From Rhizobium sp. WYJ-E13 (GTDB taxonomy: Bacteria; Pseudomonadota; Alphaproteobacteria; Rhizobiales; Rhizobiaceae), in assembly GCF_018987265.1 (NCBI RefSeq), contig NZ_CP076853.1:1674001-1738000 (forward strand): a stretch of DNA of 64,000 bases. Reading direction: 5' to 3'. Positions 45,113 through 52,703 of this stretch are shown in pieces (the stretch's first letter is position 1; the number at the start of each line of letters is the position of its first letter). Both the position numbers and the translations under genes were made by a program. The notes under the pieces are model-generated. The model was not told where the DNA came from. It searched no databases and was given only the letters and a program-made list of their open reading frames with translations.

Positions 45113-45212
45113 CGCTTCCTCCGCGCAATCGCATCAGGCCGCCAAGAATAGCCGATATTGCGCTGAAAGCAGCCCGCTTGTCGGATGCGGCTCCAGGTGG
45201 TACCAATTCCGC

Positions 45213-45263
45213 ATGGACAGAACCGTGATCAACACGTCAGTGATGACGATGCCGCGCTCATAG
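45213..45263 (+). CDS. Candidate leader peptide of the MetRS paralogue
   Basis: A 16-codon frame reads MDRTVINTSVMTMPRS and stops just before an antiterminator-like segment. Two internal Met codons (45243, 45249) are near its end. AGGTGG lies 12 bases upstream, a rather long spacing. In an attenuation model ribosomes stalling at the Met codons would favour readthrough into the synthetase gene. Confidence 0.4.
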   Translation: MDRTVINTSVMTMPRS

Positions 45264-45297
45264 CGTGGCGGGTTTCGTGCGTCCATAATGCACCAGC

Positions 45298-45320
45298 GAC
45301 CGCCCCCGAGGCGGTCTTTT
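45298..45320 (+). terminator. Attenuator-type terminator before the MetRS paralogue
   Basis: GACCGCC-N5-GGCGGTC followed by TTTT sits in the leader, 49 bases before the synthetase start. GGCGG at 45267-45271 can pair with CCGCC (45300-45304) instead, giving a mutually exclusive antiterminator. Alternatively this only ends an upstream transcript. Confidence 0.65.
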
Positions 45321-45368
45321 CATGGGTCGATCCGTCTCGAGGGCAAACAGCCTCGAAAGGATCAACCG

Positions 45369-46922
45369 ATGAACAAGCCGGACACCTATATCACCACCTC
45401 GATCCCCTATGTGAACGCCGCCCCGCATGTGGGCTTTGCGCTCGAACTCGTGCAGACCGATGCCTATGCGCGCCATTTCCGCCTGCTCGGCCGCAATGTC
45501 CGATTCCAATGTGGAACCGATGACAACAGCCTGAAGAATGTCCGTTCGGCGGAAGCCGCAGGCCTGCCCGTGGCGGATTTCGTCAACGCCAATGCCGACA
45601 GGTTCGAGCGCCTCGGCACACGGCTCGACATTTCCAACGACGAATTCGTGCGCACCTCCCGCGATCCGCGGCATCTCCCTTGCGTACACGCCTTATGGAA
45701 CGCCTGCGCCGACAACGGAGACCTCTATCGCAAGGCCTACGAAGGCCTCTATTGCGTCGGCTGCGAGCAATTCTACGAGGCCGCAGAACTTGTTGACGGC
45801 CGATGCCCGGAACATGGCGTCTCCCTTGAACTTGTCAAAGAGGAGAACTGGTTCTTCCGCTTGTCCCGCCATGGTGACAGGATCCTGCAGCTCATCGAGA
45901 GCGGCGAACTCACGATCGTTCCGGCGCACCGGCGCAACGAGGTGCTGGCCCTTCTGCGACGCGGCCTTGAGGATATCAGCGTTTCACGCAGCGCCGAGCG
46001 GGCGCGCGGCTGGGGCGTTCCCGTCCCTGACGGAGACGAGGTGGTCTATGTCTGGTTCGACGCGCTCGCGAACTATCTGAGCGGGCTCGGCTACGGCTCC
46101 GATCCGACGCTCTTCAAGCGCTACTGGACCGGCGGCGGCCAACGTATCCACGTCGTCGGCAAGGGCATCTCGAAATTCCACGCCATCTACTGGCCGGCGA
46201 TCCTGCTCTCGGCCGGCCTGCCGCCGCCGTCATCGATATCGGTGCATGGCTATGTAACGGTCGATGGCAGGAAGATCGGCAAGTCGACAGGCAACGGTAT
46301 CGATCCGGACGGTATCATCGATGCTTACGGCACGCCGGATGCACTGCGCTATTATCTGCTCCGGCATATACGCTCGGGCGACGATGGCGACTTCTCCGGC
46401 GAGCGTCTCGAAGCCGCGTGGTCGGGTGAACTCGGCGGCCAGCTCGGCAATCTCGCCAATCGGGTACTGGCACTTCTCGCGAGTTCCCTTGGCGGGGTCG
46501 TTCCGCCGCTGCAGGAAAGCGATTTCGTGCGAGAAGCGACCCGTCTTCCTGGGAAGGTCGCCGCAGCCTTCGATGCCTATGAGCTGCATGTCGGCCTGGC
46601 CGATATCTTCGCCTTTATCGGCGAGGCAAACAGGCGCTTTGCCAAACGCGCACCATGGGCAGATGCGAAGGCGCTGCTTGGTGACCTCACGCCAGAGGAA
46701 CGACAGGCTACGGTTGATCGCCTCGGCGCTTGTCTTGCTGAGCAGGTCTATGGCCTGGCGGTCGTCGCACGCTGCCTCCTGCCCTTCCTACCGCGCTCGG
46801 CTTCGGTGCTGCATGAAAGGCTGGGGATCGAGGTGCCCGAAGTCTATGGGGCATCGCTTGTTGTCGATGGGGTCAGAACGGCCTCGGACGCTGTGCTGTT
46901 TCCGAGGAGAGTGGTGGCTTGA
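45369..46922 (+). CDS. metG: Methionyl-tRNA synthetase paralogue (divergent class I)
   Basis: 517-residue class I synthetase of the MetRS type. The HIGH motif is HVGF (in NAAPHVGFALEL) and KMSKS is KIGKS (in DGRKIGKSTGN). A zinc-knuckle insertion is present (YCVGCEQFYEAAELVDGRCPEHG), and the anticodon-binding helical domain follows from about 375. These deviations match a MetRS subgroup known to me from actinobacteria and other bacteria as second copies, sometimes linked to inhibitor resistance. AAAGGA precedes the ATG. A housekeeping metG elsewhere is expected. Confidence 0.88.
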   Translation: MNKPDTYITTSIPYVNAAPHVGFALELVQTDAYARHFRLLGRNVRFQCGTDDNSLKNVRSAEAAGLPVADFVNANADRFERLGTRLDISNDEFVRTSRDPRHLPCVHALWNACADNGDLYRKAYEGLYCVGCEQFYEAAELVDGRCPEHGVSLELVKEENWFFRLSRHGDRILQLIESGELTIVPAHRRNEVLALLRRGLEDISVSRSAERARGWGVPVPDGDEVVYVWFDALANYLSGLGYGSDPTLFKRYWTGGGQRIHVVGKGISKFHAIYWPAILLSAGLPPPSSISVHGYVTVDGRKIGKSTGNGIDPDGIIDAYGTPDALRYYLLRHIRSGDDGDFSGERLEAAWSGELGGQLGNLANRVLALLASSLGGVVPPLQESDFVREATRLPGKVAAAFDAYELHVGLADIFAFIGEANRRFAKRAPWADAKALLGDLTPEERQATVDRLGACLAEQVYGLAVVARCLLPFLPRSASVLHERLGIEVPEVYGASLVVDGVRTASDAVLFPRRVVA

Positions 46923-46996
46923 CATCGTCTCCTGCATCTCTTCGACACATCGGGCCTGTCCGAGGACATGGAGATGAGCGGCTGTCCGGCAAATCA

Positions 46997-47145
46997 AGAC
47001 CCCTCCCCAACCCCTCCCCACAAGGGGGAGGGACTAATCCAGAGCGCCGCCTTGCCCCTTCCGAAACGTCTGTTATGCGGAAATCGAGTGCCGCAGATTA
47101 AGCCCCTCCCCCTTGTGGGGAGGGGTATGGGGCGGGGCCTTTTTA
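46997..47145. repeat. GC-rich intergenic inverted-repeat element
   Basis: Arms CCCCTCCCCACAAGGGGGAG (from 47011) and its complement (47103-47125) are nearly perfect, and weaker similarity extends outward to a total of about 38 bp each. Each arm is itself a small hairpin. The element ends in CCTTTTT and can end the synthetase transcript. It resembles dispersed palindromic elements of Rhizobiaceae. Confidence 0.75.
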
Positions 47146-47180
47146 ATCTATGTCACCAACAGGTGATGTGCACCCTCACC

Positions 47181-47792
47181 TCACCACATCGTTTTGGCAG
47201 CGCGCGCCGGCCATTCCCGGTCATAAGTCTCGTGGTCGAAATCACCCACCGCATCCTTCAGCATCTGGCCGGGCGTCGGCAGCTTCGCCGGATCGACGAA
47301 GTGGTCAGCATTCCAGAGCTCGGCGCGCATGACCGCGCGGGCGCACTGGAAATAGACCTCGACAATGCTGATGACGGTGACCGTGCGCGGGTGTTTGCCG
47401 TCCATCTCGAAACTTGCAAGCAGTGCTTCGTCATTGGAGACGACGCCGCGGCCGTTGATGCGCATGACCGTGTTGGAGCCCGGAATGAGAAACATCAGTG
47501 ACAGGCGCGGATCGCGCACGATGTTGGAAAGCGAATCGACGCGGTTGTTGCCGCGCCAATCGGGCAGATGCAGCGTCCTATCGTCGATGATACGCACCAC
47601 GCCGCCGAGATCGCCGCGCGGCGAACAGTCGAGCCCTTCCGGGCCGACGGTCGCAAGCGCCGCGAAGGGCGACATCTCGATCATGCCCCGGTAGAGGGGC
47701 GTCAGCGCCTTCGTCACCTTGTCGACGGAGGCCTGCGACAGCCCCGCGCCATAGATTTCGCCGAGCTCCTCGATACTGCCGATGATTTTCAT
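47181..47792 (-). CDS. Pyridoxamine 5'-phosphate oxidase-fold flavoprotein
   Basis: 203-residue protein of the PNPOx-like split-barrel family (MSMEG_1061-type). Blocks include SPFAALATVGPEGLDCSPRGDLGG, LHLPDWRGNNRVDSLSNIVRDPRLSLMFLIPG and NGRGVVS. It probably binds FMN or F420-like cofactors and acts as an oxidoreductase of unknown substrate. C-terminal helix QMLKDAVGDFDHETYDREWPAR. Same strand as the alpha/beta hydrolase gene upstream, 48 bases away. Confidence 0.85.
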   Translation of the reverse strand: MKIIGSIEELGEIYGAGLSQASVDKVTKALTPLYRGMIEMSPFAALATVGPEGLDCSPRGDLGGVVRIIDDRTLHLPDWRGNNRVDSLSNIVRDPRLSLMFLIPGSNTVMRINGRGVVSNDEALLASFEMDGKHPRTVTVISIVEVYFQCARAVMRAELWNADHFVDPAKLPTPGQMLKDAVGDFDHETYDREWPARAAKTMW

Positions 47793-47840
47793 GGATATCC
47801 CGCCATAGTGCCGGCCGCCCGAGCTGCGGCCGGGCGGACG

Positions 47841-48791
47841 CTACACCGATGCGCGACGCGCCGGAAGCTCAAAAATCGGAATGATCTCAGCATCTTTTTT
47901 GATGTCTTCCTCCGCGAGGAACGCCGCGACCTCGCTCAGCACCGGACCTGCCGACATGATGCGCCGGTGGCCGAAACCGTTGGCCCAGGAGAGCCGCACA
48001 TGCCCGCCTGATGCCGCATAACGACGAGCATGGGCAGCACTCACTTCCTTGTCGTCCTCGGCATGGATGACGAGCACCGGCTTGCCGACGTGATTGGCCC
48101 GTTTTCCGGCGTCAAAATCCTCAAGTCTCCGACCGGTGATACGATGCACGACATCCTCAAGCGCTTCCTGTGCCGCCGGTTTCAGCCGCAGCATCCGGCC
48201 GAAATCGGTAAACAGCCACTGCATTTCACTGGGTGAGCCGATCAGTACCAAACGTTCGGCCGAGACGGGCTTCACATCCGGCAGCATGGCCAGGGCCGAA
48301 ACCATCAACGCCGCGCCACCGAAGGAATGACCAATGACCGCATCGAACCGGCCGAAGCGGGCCTCGGCTGCGGCAATAGCCTTCACCGCAAGCGCCATAT
48401 GCAGAAAGCGCCCGCCGGATTTCCCGTGGCCCGGAAAATCGAGAGCGATCACTTCCGCGCCCGTAGCCGCCAGCATCGTTACGAGATCGGCCATATAGGC
48501 CATGCCGGAGCCCCAGCCATGGGTGACGAGATAGCGCTTGCGCCGTCCAAGCGCTCCGCCATTCAGCCGATAGGCATGCGCCCGCCTGCCCTCGACGCGC
48601 AGCAGGAACCGTTCCGCATCGGCAAGCTTGGCGACACCCGCTGCATGCGCCGCCCTCGCCTTCTCGCCCTTGGGCCTGGCAGATGGGGTGCGGCAGAACA
48701 GCCGGAACGCCGCCTCGCCGGCAAGACGCGGTGAAACGGATTGCACGAGCGAAAATCCGAGGCGGGTGACCTCAAGCGCAAAGTTTGCCAT
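47841..48791 (-). CDS. Alpha/beta hydrolase
   Basis: 316-residue alpha/beta hydrolase. The nucleophile elbow is GHSFGG (Ser), the oxyanion region is VTHGWGSGMAYM, the acid is in VIHAEDDKEV, and the catalytic His is in GFGHRRIM. The start at 48791 (MANFALEVTRLGF) is chosen because the longer frame runs through the divergent marR gene. It is divergent from MarR across 42 bases with an inverted repeat, so it is the likely target of that regulator. Confidence 0.88.
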   Translation of the reverse strand: MANFALEVTRLGFSLVQSVSPRLAGEAAFRLFCRTPSARPKGEKARAAHAAGVAKLADAERFLLRVEGRRAHAYRLNGGALGRRKRYLVTHGWGSGMAYMADLVTMLAATGAEVIALDFPGHGKSGGRFLHMALAVKAIAAAEARFGRFDAVIGHSFGGAALMVSALAMLPDVKPVSAERLVLIGSPSEMQWLFTDFGRMLRLKPAAQEALEDVVHRITGRRLEDFDAGKRANHVGKPVLVIHAEDDKEVSAAHARRYAASGGHVRLSWANGFGHRRIMSAGPVLSEVAAFLAEEDIKKDAEIIPIFELPARRASV

Positions 48792-48807
48792 GATGGGAAT
48801 CCGACAA

Positions 48808-48823
48808 TGTTCAACACTGAACA
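48808..48823. promoter_or_regulatory. MarR-type operator
   Basis: TGTTCA-ACAC-TGAACA is a perfect 6-bp inverted repeat in the 42-base gap between divergent hydrolase and marR genes. Position and size suit a MarR dimer repressing both. Confidence 0.55.
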
Positions 48824-48833
48824 ATAAAGTACA

Positions 48834-49304
48834 ATGATGAACAAAAATCAATCCCTCCCCTGGGATCATCCGCGTTTTAGAAGCTGGATCGCAGTGGCTC
48901 GCGCCTGCCAGCTCATGCAACAGTCGCTGGCGCGCTCGCTCTCCGATCTCGATATCAAGCCGCCGCATCTCGATATTCTCGTCAATCTCTACCGCTTCGA
49001 AGGTATTTCGCAGCAGGAGCTGGCGCGCAAGCTGCTCGTCGGCCGCTCCAATATGAGCATGCTGCTGCCGCAGATGGAAAAGCGCGGCCTGATCATCCGC
49101 CGCGACGACGAGCGCGACAAGCGCGTGCTGCGGCTGCACCTCACGTCAGAAGGCCGCAGGCTGACCGAAGAGGCCATGGCCATACAGACCGCGCTCATCG
49201 AGCGCACATTGTCGGCCGAGCCGATCGAGCAATGCATGGCAACCGCCGATTCGATGGAGCGCATCATCGGCGTGTTGCTGCAGGATTTGCGGGACGAGGA
49301 TTGA
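48834..49304 (+). CDS. MarR-family transcriptional regulator
   Basis: 156-residue winged-helix regulator. The HTH and wing are LDILVNLYRFEGISQQELARKLLVGRSNMSMLLPQMEKRGLIIRRDDERDKRVLRLHLTSEG, the canonical MarR pattern. Start could be ATG at 48834 or 48837. The gene stop abuts the convergent ltrA stop with no spacer. Confidence 0.92.
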   Translation: MMNKNQSLPWDHPRFRSWIAVARACQLMQQSLARSLSDLDIKPPHLDILVNLYRFEGISQQELARKLLVGRSNMSMLLPQMEKRGLIIRRDDERDKRVLRLHLTSEGRRLTEEAMAIQTALIERTLSAEPIEQCMATADSMERIIGVLLQDLRDED

Positions 49305-50492
49305 CTAATGCAGCGCCGGCCCGGACGGCGCGCGCGTCAGCGATTTGTACTCCCAGGCCGCTACGACGATCAGCACCAGCGCCGCCAGAATGCCCATCAC
49401 GTAGACCTGCATGAAGGGCGCAAAGAAAGCGCAGAGGATCAGGATCACGATGCCGGCGAGATGCGAGAGCGGCAGGTGCCCGCTGGTCGCCCCCTTGAAC
49501 CAGAGATTGCCGATCAGGAAGAGGCCGGAGCCGCCGAGTACGGAGGCGGCGATGGCGAGATTGCCGGTCTCATGCGGATGCTCGAACATGAACTCCACCG
49601 CCACTGCATGCACGATGATGCCTGCTAGGATCGGGATATGCGCATAGGTGAAGGCCTGCCGCGCGAGGCTCCCCGGCGTATCCTCATGCTCGATGCGATG
49701 CGCCGCCCGCTCATGGCCGAAGCGGAAATACAGCCACCACATGGCGACCGTGCCGATGAAGCCGATCAGGAAGACAACCCCGGTCATGACCGAGAATTCC
49801 ATTTCGGAGAAGGTGCGGCCGGAAACGAGGATCGCTTCGCCGAGGCAGATGATGATGAAGAGCGCGCAACGCTCCGCCATATGCGCGCCGGAAACGTCCC
49901 ACTCTTCTGTCTTGGACTTGCCGAGGCCGGGCACCGCAAATCCGAGCGCCGGCCCGGAATATTCGATCAAGAGCGCGATCACCCAGCAGATCAGCCGCGC
50001 CTCATGCTCCAGAAGCCCGCCTGATATCCAGAACACGCCGGCAACGGCAAGGTAGGTGGTGATGCGCACGAAGTTGATGGTGGCCGAACGGCCGGCAGCC
50101 CGCATCGCATAGGTAGTGAAGAGCGAGCGGCCGACCTGCATCAGCACATAGGCTGAGGCGAAGAGCAGGCCCTTCTCGCCGAAGGCTTCGGGAATGGAGG
50201 CCGAGAGCACGAGGCCGAACAGCATCAGCACGATCAGCATTGATCGCACCGGCATGCGCTCCGGATCGAGCCAGTTCGTCACCCAGGCGGTGAAGATCCA
50301 CACCCACCAGACTGCAAACATCATCAGCGCCGCTTCGACGGCACCGAGCGGCGTATAATGGGCAAAAAGCGCGTGCGATAACTGCGAGATGGAAAAGACG
50401 AAAACGAGATCGAAGAAGAGTTCCAGGAATGTGACCCTGCTGCCGGTATGCCCGTGGGCTCGCAGCCAGCTCTTTTTATGTGTTTCCGTCAT
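49305..50492 (-). CDS. ltrA: Low temperature requirement protein A
   Basis: 395-residue inner-membrane protein with about eleven spans. It contains the LtrA-family N-terminal motif RVTFLELFFDLVFVFSISQLSH and the central EWDVSGAHMAERCALFIIICLGEAILVSG block. The family was named from Listeria growth at low temperature; the biochemical role is unknown. Its stop codon is directly adjacent to the marR stop. Confidence 0.92.
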   Translation of the reverse strand: MTETHKKSWLRAHGHTGSRVTFLELFFDLVFVFSISQLSHALFAHYTPLGAVEAALMMFAVWWVWIFTAWVTNWLDPERMPVRSMLIVLMLFGLVLSASIPEAFGEKGLLFASAYVLMQVGRSLFTTYAMRAAGRSATINFVRITTYLAVAGVFWISGGLLEHEARLICWVIALLIEYSGPALGFAVPGLGKSKTEEWDVSGAHMAERCALFIIICLGEAILVSGRTFSEMEFSVMTGVVFLIGFIGTVAMWWLYFRFGHERAAHRIEHEDTPGSLARQAFTYAHIPILAGIIVHAVAVEFMFEHPHETGNLAIAASVLGGSGLFLIGNLWFKGATSGHLPLSHLAGIVILILCAFFAPFMQVYVMGILAALVLIVVAAWEYKSLTRAPSGPALH

Positions 50493-50525
50493 CTGCCCCC
50501 TCGTTTGCCCTTGAGTCTATCGCGA

Positions 50526-50903
50526 TCAGCGCGGCTTCTCCGCGACGTCCCGGCTCATTCCCTTGGCCGCAAGCTCTTCTTCATAGGCCGAGAAGAGCTC
50601 GAAGCCGCGTTCGCCGAGTTCGCGCAGATACGTCCATGTATAGATGCCGGTATCGTGCATATCGTCGAAACCGATGCGCACGGCATAATTGCCTGTGGGT
50701 ATGGCGGAGACGATGGCAACGTTGCGCTTGCCCGGCACCGTCACCTTTTGCCCCGGACCGTGCCCCTGTACCTCGGCCGATGGCGACAGCACGCGCAAGA
50801 GCTCGGCCGAGAGATCGAAGCTCTGCCCGTCGTTGAAGCTTACCACCAGCCTTTGGCGGTCTTTCGATACCTTAAGTTCGGTCGGCCAGATATCGCTCAT
50901 CAT
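50526..50903 (-). CDS. DUF971 (GBBH-like N-terminal domain) protein
   Basis: 125-residue stand-alone DUF971 protein: [40 protein letters not shown], then [35 protein letters not shown]. The domain is the N-terminal part of gamma-butyrobetaine hydroxylase and also occurs alone near Fe-S and molybdenum cofactor genes. Here it is divergent from moaA over 133 bases. A metal or Fe-S role is inference from context. Confidence 0.85.
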   Translation of the reverse strand: MMSDIWPTELKVSKDRQRLVVSFNDGQSFDLSAELLRVLSPSAEVQGHGPGQKVTVPGKRNVAIVSAIPTGNYAVRIGFDDMHDTGIYTWTYLRELGERGFELFSAYEEELAAKGMSRDVAEKPR

Positions 50904-51036
50904 GATGTCCTCTTCTGATGCGAGGAGTAGGCGCGGATCTTTTTCAGCGCAAGCTCAAATTCGCTTGGCGCCGTGGCCTGTTTCCCTTGACGCCACAATA
51001 GCATATGCCCACATTGACGTGAGTACGGAGATTGAC

Positions 51037-52083
51037 ATGAACACCAGAGTCGGAACGATAGGCAGTGCCGCGCCGCTTGTTGCTGATGCAGGCCCGATGA
51101 TCGACCCTTTCGGGCGTGCGGTCACCTATCTGCGTGTCTCCGTCACCGACCGCTGCGATTTCCGCTGCACCTATTGCATGGCGGAAAACATGACCTTCCT
51201 GCCGAAGAAGGACCTGCTGACGCTGGAAGAGCTCGACCGGCTCTGTTCCGCCTTTATCGCCAAAGGCGTGCGCAAGATAAGGCTGACTGGCGGTGAGCCG
51301 CTGGTGCGCAAGAATATCATGTATCTGGTGCGCCAACTCGGAGAGCAGATCGGCTCCGGCTTGGATGAGCTGACGATCACCACCAACGGCTCGCAGCTCG
51401 CCCGCCATGCGCAAGAGCTCTACGATTGCGGCGTGCGCCGCATCAACGTCTCGCTCGACACGCTCGATCCCGACAAGTTCCGCAGGATCACCCGCTGGGG
51501 CGATTTCGCCAAGGTGATGGAAGGCATCGATGCCGCCCAGAAGGCCGGCCTGAAGATCAAGCTCAATGCCGTGGCACTGAAGGATTTCAACGAGGCGGAA
51601 ATGCCCGCCATGCTGCGTTTCGCGCATGGCCGCGGCATGGATCTCACCGTCATCGAAACCATGCCGATGGGCGAGATCGAAGAAGACCGCACCGACCAGT
51701 ACCTGCCGCTCTCCAAGCTGCGCGCCGATCTGGAGGCGCAGTTCACCCTCACCGATATCGACTACCAGACCGGCGGGCCTGCCCGCTATGTCCGCGTTGC
51801 CGAAACCGGCGGCCGCCTCGGCTTCATCACGCCGCTCACCCATAATTTCTGCGAGAGCTGCAACCGCGTGCGCCTGACCTGCACCGGCACGCTCTATATG
51901 TGCCTCGGCCAGAACGACGCCGTCGACCTACGCGCCGCATTGCGCGCCACCGAAGACGACGGTCTGCTGCATGCGGCCATCGACGAGGCGATCACCCGCA
52001 AGCCCAAGGGCCACGATTTCATCATCGACCGCACCCACAAGCGGCCGGCTGTGGCCCGGCATATGAGTGTTACGGGGGGGTGA
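51037..52083 (+). CDS. moaA: GTP 3',8-cyclase (molybdenum cofactor step 1)
   Basis: 348-residue radical-SAM enzyme converting GTP to 3',8-cyclo-GTP. The N-terminal [4Fe-4S] motif CDFRCTYC binds SAM, and the GGEP motif is in [10 protein letters not shown]. The C-terminal cluster is ligated by [19 protein letters not shown]. The chain ends in GG, as required for MoaA activity. The start at 51037 follows GGAG. mobA and mobB of the same pathway lie 4.4 kb downstream, but moaBCDE are not in the window. Confidence 0.95.
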   Translation: MNTRVGTIGSAAPLVADAGPMIDPFGRAVTYLRVSVTDRCDFRCTYCMAENMTFLPKKDLLTLEELDRLCSAFIAKGVRKIRLTGGEPLVRKNIMYLVRQLGEQIGSGLDELTITTNGSQLARHAQELYDCGVRRINVSLDTLDPDKFRRITRWGDFAKVMEGIDAAQKAGLKIKLNAVALKDFNEAEMPAMLRFAHGRGMDLTVIETMPMGEIEEDRTDQYLPLSKLRADLEAQFTLTDIDYQTGGPARYVRVAETGGRLGFITPLTHNFCESCNRVRLTCTGTLYMCLGQNDAVDLRAALRATEDDGLLHAAIDEAITRKPKGHDFIIDRTHKRPAVARHMSVTGG

Positions 52084-52143
52084 TAAGCCTCGCAGAGTTC
52101 GGCGGCACGGAGTCTCTTTAAGCGCCACCGCTTGCCTTCTCCG

Positions 52144-52281
52144 CGTCATTCCTGTGCTTGTCACAGGAGTCCAGTGTGCCCAAGTCCTTGGGTATGGGAG
52201 ACTATTTTTCATCGCCGCAATGAGTCGTTCACCGCGCCGACGCGCGGTGGCTGGATTCCTGTGACAAGCACAGGAATGACG
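52144..52281. repeat. 138-bp palindromic intergenic element
   Basis: Outer 31-bp arms (52144-52174 and 52251-52281) beginning CGTCATTCCTGTGCTTGTCA are inverted copies with one mismatch. Each arm contains its own CCTGTG/CACAGG hairpin. It lies downstream of moaA. The layout resembles a MITE-like or REP-like dispersed element of Rhizobiales. Confidence 0.75.
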
Positions 52282-52313
52282 GAGGAGAGGATGTTCCACG
52301 CAACGCTCCCAGC

Positions 52314-52338
52314 AAAAAAAGCCCCGCGAAAGCGGGGC
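52314..52338 (-). terminator. Intrinsic terminator of csbD
   Basis: On the minus strand GCCCCGC-TTTC-GCGGGGC is followed by TTTTTTT, 43 bases beyond the csbD stop. A strong canonical terminator. Confidence 0.88.
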
Positions 52339-52380
52339 CAAGTCTTTCTGATGTGGAATTCTACCGATGTCTGAATGTTA

Positions 52381-52587
52381 TCAGTGCCAAGTCTGGCCGT
52401 CGTACCAGGTGTCGACGTCGCGCCGGATACGGTCCTTTTCGTAGCCGTAGCGTTCCTGCAGCTTGCCTTCGAGCTGTTCACGACGACCGTTGATCTGGTC
52501 GAGGTCGTCGTCGGTGAGCTTGCCCCACTGTTCCTTGACCTTGCCCTTCATCTGCTTCCAGTTACCTTCAACACGGTTCCAGTCCAT
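52381..52587 (-). CDS. csbD: CsbD-family stress-response protein
   Basis: 68-residue cytoplasmic CsbD protein: MDWNRVEGNWKQMKGKVKEQWGKLTDDDLDQINGRREQLEGKLQERYG is nearly the whole family consensus. Members are small helical proteins abundant under general stress; the molecular function is unknown. GGAGAT precedes the ATG. It has its own strong terminator, so it is monocistronic. Confidence 0.95.
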   Translation of the reverse strand: MDWNRVEGNWKQMKGKVKEQWGKLTDDDLDQINGRREQLEGKLQERYGYEKDRIRRDVDTWYDGQTWH

Positions 52588-52703
52588 TCCAATATCTCCT
52601 CTGTTGGACGTGCTAGAAGAACGACCGGCCCGCTTAATTGTTCAAAAGAAAAACCCGCAATCCGAAAACCGCGGCTTCTAAATCTCGTTCCTGAAACGTC
52701 AGC

